NCBI GenBank assembly: GCA_030037775.1
Contig: JASHQB010000346.1
Location: forward strand, 1 to 36,333
Length of the DNA: 36,333 nt
DNA from: Candidatus Acidiferrales bacterium
Lineage (GTDB): Bacteria; Acidobacteriota; Terriglobia; Acidiferrales; UBA7541
Reading direction: 5' to 3'
A program made the translations under genes and the position numbers. The first letter of the stretch is position 1, and each line of letters opens with the position of its first letter. Positions 32,528 to 36,333 of this stretch are shown here, one piece after another. The notes beneath the pieces were generated by a model, which ran no database searches, was not told the origin of the DNA, and saw nothing but the letters and a program-made list of their open reading frames with translations.

Positions 32528-34708
32528 ATGAAGAGGTTTGTTCTTTTCCTTGTAGCGCTTTCCGTTTGTTCTGTTTCCCAGGCAGCCACCAATCCGGAAG
32601 TCGCCCGCTGGGAGCAAGAGGCTCACAACGTCACCATCATCCGTGATACTTGGGGCATCGCGCACGTCTACGGCAAAACGGACGCTGACGCCGTCTTTGG
32701 CATGGAATACGCGCAGGCCGAGGACGACTTCAACCGTGTTGAGACCAATTACATCAACGGAATGGGACGGCTGGCGGAGGCGGAGGGCGAGTCGAAAGTT
32801 TACCAGGATCTGCGGATGAAGCTCTTCATCGATCCGGTGATGTTGAAGAGGCAATACGCGGAGAGTCCAGCATGGCTGAAGACCCTGATGGACTCATTCG
32901 CTGATGGTCTGAACTACTATCTTTACAAACACCCGGAGGTCAAGCCGCGGGTAATCAAGAGATTCGAGCCGTGGATGGCGTTGAGCTTTACGGAAGGAAG
33001 CATCGGAGGCGATATCGAGCGAGCCAGCGTCGACCAACTCGCGGCCTTTTACGGACATCTGCCCGCGCCACAAACCGTGGCGGTGGATGACGACGAAGCC
33101 GAGACTGCCGAGCCGACCGGGTCAAACGGCGTCGCCATCGCCCCCTCGAACACCGCCGATCACCATGCGTTGCTGCTGATCAATCCGCACACCTCATTCT
33201 ATTTCCGCTCCGAGCTGCAGATGGTGAGCGATCAGGGCCTGGATGCATATGGAGCGGTGACTTGGGGCCAATTCTTCATCTATCAAGGATTCAATCCGCA
33301 CTGCGGCTGGATGCACACCTCCAGCGGCGTCGATGCCGTCGATGAATTTCTCGAGACGGTGGAGAAAAAAGCTGGCCGCTACTATTACAAGTACGGCAAA
33401 GAAGAGCGCCCAGTCATAACCAAGGAAATCACCGTCCCATATATGACCGGTCACGGAATGGCCGAGAAGAAATTCATAGCGTTTTACACTTCACATGGGC
33501 CGGTCATCGGCGAGCAGGATGGGAAATGGGTCACCATCAGCCTGATGCAAGAGCCAATCAAAGCGCTTATCCAATCCTACACGCGGACCAAGGCGACGAG
33601 CTTCAAAACTTTTCTGCAAACCATGGAACTGCGCGCGGATTCCTCGAACAACACACTCTTCGCCGATGCCGATGGCGACATTGCTTATTACCAAGCAAAC
33701 TTTATCCCCCGGCGGGATAACCATTTTGACTACACGAAGCCCGTTGACGGCCGCAACCCGGCAACGGCTTGGCACGGGCTTCTCACGCTCGAAGAAACGC
33801 CGCACTTGCTGAATCCCAAGAGCGGCTACGTCTATAACTCGAACGATGCACCCTGGAACGCCGCTGGGCCAGGCACACTGAAAAAAACGGACTTCCCTGC
33901 GTATGTGGAAAAAGGCGGTGAATCCGCGCGCGGGCTGCATGCCATCCGAGTTCTCAATAACAAGCATGACTTCACCCTTGACTCTCTGCTTTCTTCTGTG
34001 GCGTTCGATAGCTATCTCCCGTGGTTTGAAAAAACAATCCCTGCGCTGATGAACGCTTATGATCAGGCTCCCGCTTCCGATCCGCTGAAAGCCAAGCTGA
34101 CTGACCAAATCGCGACCTTGCGCAACTGGGATTTCCGCTGGGGAGTGAATTCGATTCCTACCTCGCTCGCCGTGTTCTGGGGAACGGATCTCATGCATCA
34201 CTTTTTCCGCGAGGCGAGAGACGCCAACATGCCCATCTACGACTATATCGCCAGCAAAGTGCCTCCCGAGCGCCTGTTGCAATCGCTCGCAGCGGCATCC
34301 GACCAGCTAGTGTCAGACTTCGGAACGTGGAAGACACCCTGGGGCGACATCAATCGCTTCCAGCGCCTTGACGACGATATCGATTCGCACTTCAACGATT
34401 CCGAACCAAGCATTCCCGTCGAATTTACTTCCTCCGCATGGGGTTCGCTCGCGTCCTTTGGCGCGCGCTCGTACCCCAATACGAAGAAATGGTACGGGAC
34501 CAGCGGAAACAGCTTCGTAGCCGCAGTGGAATTCGGCAAGACCATTCGTGCGAGAGCCGTGACCGCCGGCGGTGAGAGCGGCAATCCCGCATCGCCGCAT
34601 TTTGATGACGAAGCCGAGCGCTACGCCACGGGGAATCTGCGTGAGGTTTATTTCTATCGCTCGCAACTTCAAGGACACACCGAGCGAACCTACCATCCCG
34701 GAACCTAG
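32528..34708 (+). CDS. Penicillin-acylase-family Ntn hydrolase (secreted)
   Basis: The 726-residue product is a penicillin G acylase/AHL-acylase-like N-terminal-nucleophile hydrolase. It has a signal peptide (MKRFVLFLVALSVCSVSQA) and an alpha-chain region with DTWGIAHVYGKTDADAVFGM. The self-cleavage site is TGSNGVAIAPS, where Ser199 would become the beta-chain nucleophile after autoproteolysis. Later blocks (INPHTSFYF, SADTNN-type FADADGDIAYYQANFIPRR, then AGGESGNPASPHF at the end) fit the beta chain. Substrates could be acyl-homoserine lactones, beta-lactams or other N-acyl amides; sequence does not decide. I use the ATG at 32528 with AGGGG seven bases upstream; a TTG at 32513 would add five residues. 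Confidence 0.9.
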   Translation: MKRFVLFLVALSVCSVSQAATNPEVARWEQEAHNVTIIRDTWGIAHVYGKTDADAVFGMEYAQAEDDFNRVETNYINGMGRLAEAEGESKVYQDLRMKLFIDPVMLKRQYAESPAWLKTLMDSFADGLNYYLYKHPEVKPRVIKRFEPWMALSFTEGSIGGDIERASVDQLAAFYGHLPAPQTVAVDDDEAETAEPTGSNGVAIAPSNTADHHALLLINPHTSFYFRSELQMVSDQGLDAYGAVTWGQFFIYQGFNPHCGWMHTSSGVDAVDEFLETVEKKAGRYYYKYGKEERPVITKEITVPYMTGHGMAEKKFIAFYTSHGPVIGEQDGKWVTISLMQEPIKALIQSYTRTKATSFKTFLQTMELRADSSNNTLFADADGDIAYYQANFIPRRDNHFDYTKPVDGRNPATAWHGLLTLEETPHLLNPKSGYVYNSNDAPWNAAGPGTLKKTDFPAYVEKGGESARGLHAIRVLNNKHDFTLDSLLSSVAFDSYLPWFEKTIPALMNAYDQAPASDPLKAKLTDQIATLRNWDFRWGVNSIPTSLAVFWGTDLMHHFFREARDANMPIYDYIASKVPPERLLQSLAAASDQLVSDFGTWKTPWGDINRFQRLDDDIDSHFNDSEPSIPVEFTSSAWGSLASFGARSYPNTKKWYGTSGNSFVAAVEFGKTIRARAVTAGGESGNPASPHFDDEAERYATGNLREVYFYRSQLQGHTERTYHPGT

Positions 34709-34750
34709 ATTTCTCAGCGTGATTCGGCGAGGCGAAGAAAAACAGGTTCA

Positions 34751-35167
34751 TCACTTTTTATTTCTATGTACTTTCGCTCGAGTACCCGCGGGCGCTTTCT
34801 TCTTCAATTTGATCTGATTGTAATCGATGGTGGCACGGACAAGATTTGTTAAAGCACGCTCATTAATTTTATTGCCTTCGAAAAAATCGATCGCTCGCCA
34901 CACGTTGCCTCCGAAGCCCGCGTTGAAGAGCTTGTCAGGATCCGGCAGGCTCGCTCCGTGGGCAAAGGTAAGCTTCACCTTGTCCTTGTGGGCGTTGCCC
35001 ACGGCGATAATTCCGTTGCGAGACCACACTGGGCTTCCCATCCACTTCCATTCTTCGATGATTTCCTGGTCGGCTGCAAGGATACTCTTGCGGACGCTGG
35101 CGAGCGTTTCGCCGCGCCAGTCTGTGAGTCCAGCGATCAGCTCCTCAATACGTTCTGATGGATTCAT
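34751..35167 (-). CDS. DUF1801 domain protein
   Basis: The 138-residue product matches DUF1801 (YdhG-like, iron-chaperone-type fold): an N-terminal helix pair, then EEWKWMGSPVWSRNGIIAV, VKLTFAHGASLPDPDKLF and a C-terminal segment FFEGNKINERALTNLVRATI, ending in a very lysine-rich tail. Its biochemical role is unproven. It is the last gene of the ArsR-VOC-SRPBCC chain, 15 bases after the SRPBCC stop, and is convergent with the acylase gene, from which 42 featureless bases separate it. DUF1801 genes often sit with SRPBCC and VOC genes behind an ArsR regulator. Confidence 0.85.
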   Translation of the reverse strand: MNPSERIEELIAGLTDWRGETLASVRKSILAADQEIIEEWKWMGSPVWSRNGIIAVGNAHKDKVKLTFAHGASLPDPDKLFNAGFGGNVWRAIDFFEGNKINERALTNLVRATIDYNQIKLKKKAPAGTRAKVHRNKK

Positions 35168-35182
35168 TGTGCTCTCGTTGGT

Positions 35183-35734
35183 TCAGGAATTTTGACCTGT
35201 CTTGGGCGGCGTGTTGGGCTTTTCGATGCCGAATTGCTTGGCGTACTCAACGTTCAATCGCTGCCAGCCGCTTAGCTTCATCGCCTCGCCACCAACGATG
35301 CGGCCGATGGGCACCCCGCTGAGGAACCGATCGAGAACGTCGAAAGCAATGTGCCATCCCGCAGCGCCCCACGAGATGAAGCGGCGATCGATGTTGTGCC
35401 ACAGCGTCAGACGCGTGCCGGCACCGATGGCTTCGAGTTCCCATCGGGTATCGCCGTACTCAAGCACATTGGGTGCGTCGGCTCGTGTCACGCGCGTTTC
35501 AAGCGGTTTCGGCGTTCCCGCCCAGGTAAGGTTCACCGTTCCAACCTTGCCCAAGCTTCCATCGACCTCAAAGGGCGCCCACTCGCGCAGATGGGCTGGA
35601 TCGGTAAGCGCCTGCCAGACTTTTTCGGGCGGGTGGCGCAGTTCTCTCGTGAGAATGAGCGTCCACTTCTCGGCGCCCTTTCGTACCTGCGCTCCGCTGG
35701 CCGGACCCGGTACGTATTGCGGGTGCTCGCTCAT
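35183..35734 (-). CDS. SRPBCC (AHSA1-like) domain protein
   Basis: The 183-residue product has the START/Bet v 1-like fold typical of the Aha1 C-terminal (AHSA1) group: LTRELRHPPEKVWQALTDP (about 28-46), LREWAPFEVDG, WAGTPKPLETRV, and RLTLWHNID followed by the long helix AFDVLDRFLSG. Such proteins bind small hydrophobic ligands; the ligand is unknown. The ATG follows GGAGGGG closely (6 bases) and directly abuts the stop of the VOC gene, so expression is coupled. Confidence 0.9.
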   Translation of the reverse strand: MSEHPQYVPGPASGAQVRKGAEKWTLILTRELRHPPEKVWQALTDPAHLREWAPFEVDGSLGKVGTVNLTWAGTPKPLETRVTRADAPNVLEYGDTRWELEAIGAGTRLTLWHNIDRRFISWGAAGWHIAFDVLDRFLSGVPIGRIVGGEAMKLSGWQRLNVEYAKQFGIEKPNTPPKTGQNS

Positions 35735-36130
35735 CTATCCCCTCCATGCCAGCTGCGTGAGCTGAATGAGATTGCCGCAGGTGTCGTTCAGCATGGCGAT
35801 CTTGGAGGCGGTCACGTCCGTTGGTGGCATGGTGAACTCGGCGCCGCGCCCTTTCATGCGCTCGTAATCGGCTTGCAGGTCGTCGGTGTAGAACATGGTC
35901 GCGGGCTGGCCTTGCTGAAGCATCGCCTGCTGATAGGCTTTGGCCGCCGGGTTGTTGTTCAGCGCCAACTGCAGCTGAGTGCCGTCCGGCTCCTCGGGCG
36001 AGGCCACCGTCAGCCAGCGAAATGGGCCTTGACTGAAATCGGTCTTCTTGGCAAACCCCAGTACCTCCGTATAAAAGCGCAAGGCTTTGTCCTGGTCGTC
36101 CACATATACGCTGGTCACTTTGATTTTCAT
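35735..36130 (-). CDS. VOC-family (glyoxalase/bleomycin-resistance-like) protein
   Basis: The 131-residue product has the vicinal oxygen chelate fold: KVTSVYVDDQDKALRFYTEV (about 4-23) and a paired betaalpha-beta-beta-beta half at FYTDDLQADYERMKGRGAEF with the last strand KIAMLNDTCGNLIQL. The usual metal ligands are only partly preserved, so enzymatic activity cannot be assumed. The ATG overlaps the stop of the upstream ArsR-type gene (ATGA), which supports joint expression. Probable cytoplasmic protein; the substrate is unknown. Confidence 0.9.
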   Translation of the reverse strand: MKIKVTSVYVDDQDKALRFYTEVLGFAKKTDFSQGPFRWLTVASPEEPDGTQLQLALNNNPAAKAYQQAMLQQGQPATMFYTDDLQADYERMKGRGAEFTMPPTDVTASKIAMLNDTCGNLIQLTQLAWRG

Positions 36131-36333
36131 TTCGTTTCTCCTTTGTCAGGTTTGCGGTTGGACCGCGCTGCCTTCGTTCTGGTTTTATTCTTTATCGGTT
36201 TTGATTGATCCATGCGGTCGAGGTGGCGCTCGAGGGCATCCACGTGCGCCGACCAGAGCCGGCGGAACTGGGCGAGCCAGTCATCCACCTCCTGAAAACG
36301 CTCCGGCTTCAACCGGTACAGGCGGCGCTGTGC
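36127..36333 (-). CDS. ArsR-family transcriptional regulator, C-terminal part
   Basis: The frame is open to the window end and lacks its start. The visible 68 residues begin AQRRLYRLKPERFQEVDDW and continue through LAQFRRLWSAHVDALERHL into a basic Lys/Arg tail. YRL-KPE-RF-x-W followed by RLWxxxxDALExHL is characteristic of the C terminus of ArsR-type winged-helix repressors that head VOC-SRPBCC-DUF1801 units. The DNA-binding part, the promoter and any sensing residues lie outside the window. The stop overlaps the VOC start by four bases, so it is presumably autoregulated with the genes it precedes. Confidence 0.75.
   Translation of the reverse strand, partial: AQRRLYRLKPERFQEVDDWLAQFRRLWSAHVDALERHLDRMDQSKPIKNKTRTKAARSNRKPDKGETK

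Overview
The window looks like a chromosomal segment of an Acidobacteriota bacterium (Koribacter/Acidoferrales-like is my best guess). The reasons are moderately high GC with mixed ATG/GTG/TTG starts, a heme cluster ordered hemX-hemA-hemC-hemD-hemB-hemL, a PEP-CTERM sorting-signal remnant, a large DUF3857/transglutaminase/TPR protein, and several small secreted or Tat proteins. This is inference from gene content; no rRNA marker is present. I see no tRNA, rRNA, CRISPR array, insertion sequence or integrase.

Layout. 1-6.4 kb, leftward: a possible partial gene at the edge, leuC, an alpha/beta hydrolase and a periplasmic DUF3857-transglutaminase-TPR protein. 6.5-7.0 kb: a decayed PEP-CTERM gene. 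7.3-11.0 kb, rightward: a membrane-anchored HtrA protease overlapping a peptidoglycan-binding protein gene, then the soluble transhydrogenase sthA. 11.0-12.4 kb, leftward: a GT39/ArnT-like membrane glycosyltransferase, divergent from an unlabelled 52-residue basic protein gene. 12.7-17.8 kb, leftward: a thioredoxin-fold protein; a three-gene unit of MoxR/Mg-chelatase-like ATPase, isoprenylcysteine-methyltransferase-like membrane protein and VWA protein; then a stand-alone LON-N domain protein and a TPR protein. The TPR gene is divergent from a hotdog acyl-CoA thioesterase (17.85-18.4 kb).

18.4-28.8 kb is the heme region. hemE-hemN-hemY run leftward and hemX-hemA-hemC-hemD-hemB-hemL run rightward from a shared 22.3-22.5 kb intergenic region. 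Together they encode nearly the whole route from glutamyl-tRNA through 5-aminolevulinate, porphobilinogen and uroporphyrinogen III to protoporphyrin; only glutamyl-tRNA synthetase and ferrochelatase are absent. The rightward genes overlap or nearly abut, which suggests translational coupling.

28.9-36.3 kb is accessory: a secreted protein of unknown function behind a strong inverted repeat, a Tat-signal protein paired with an amidase, an RsuA/RluB-type pseudouridine synthase, a penicillin-acylase-family Ntn hydrolase, and a leftward ArsR-VOC-SRPBCC-DUF1801 unit whose regulator is cut by the window end.

The most unusual items are the ATPase-methyltransferase-VWA unit with an altered Walker B motif and a cysteine cluster, the 52-residue basic protein with its own promoter, two places where opposing promoters interlock, and the Tat protein-amidase pair. 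No whole new system can be demonstrated from sequence alone.
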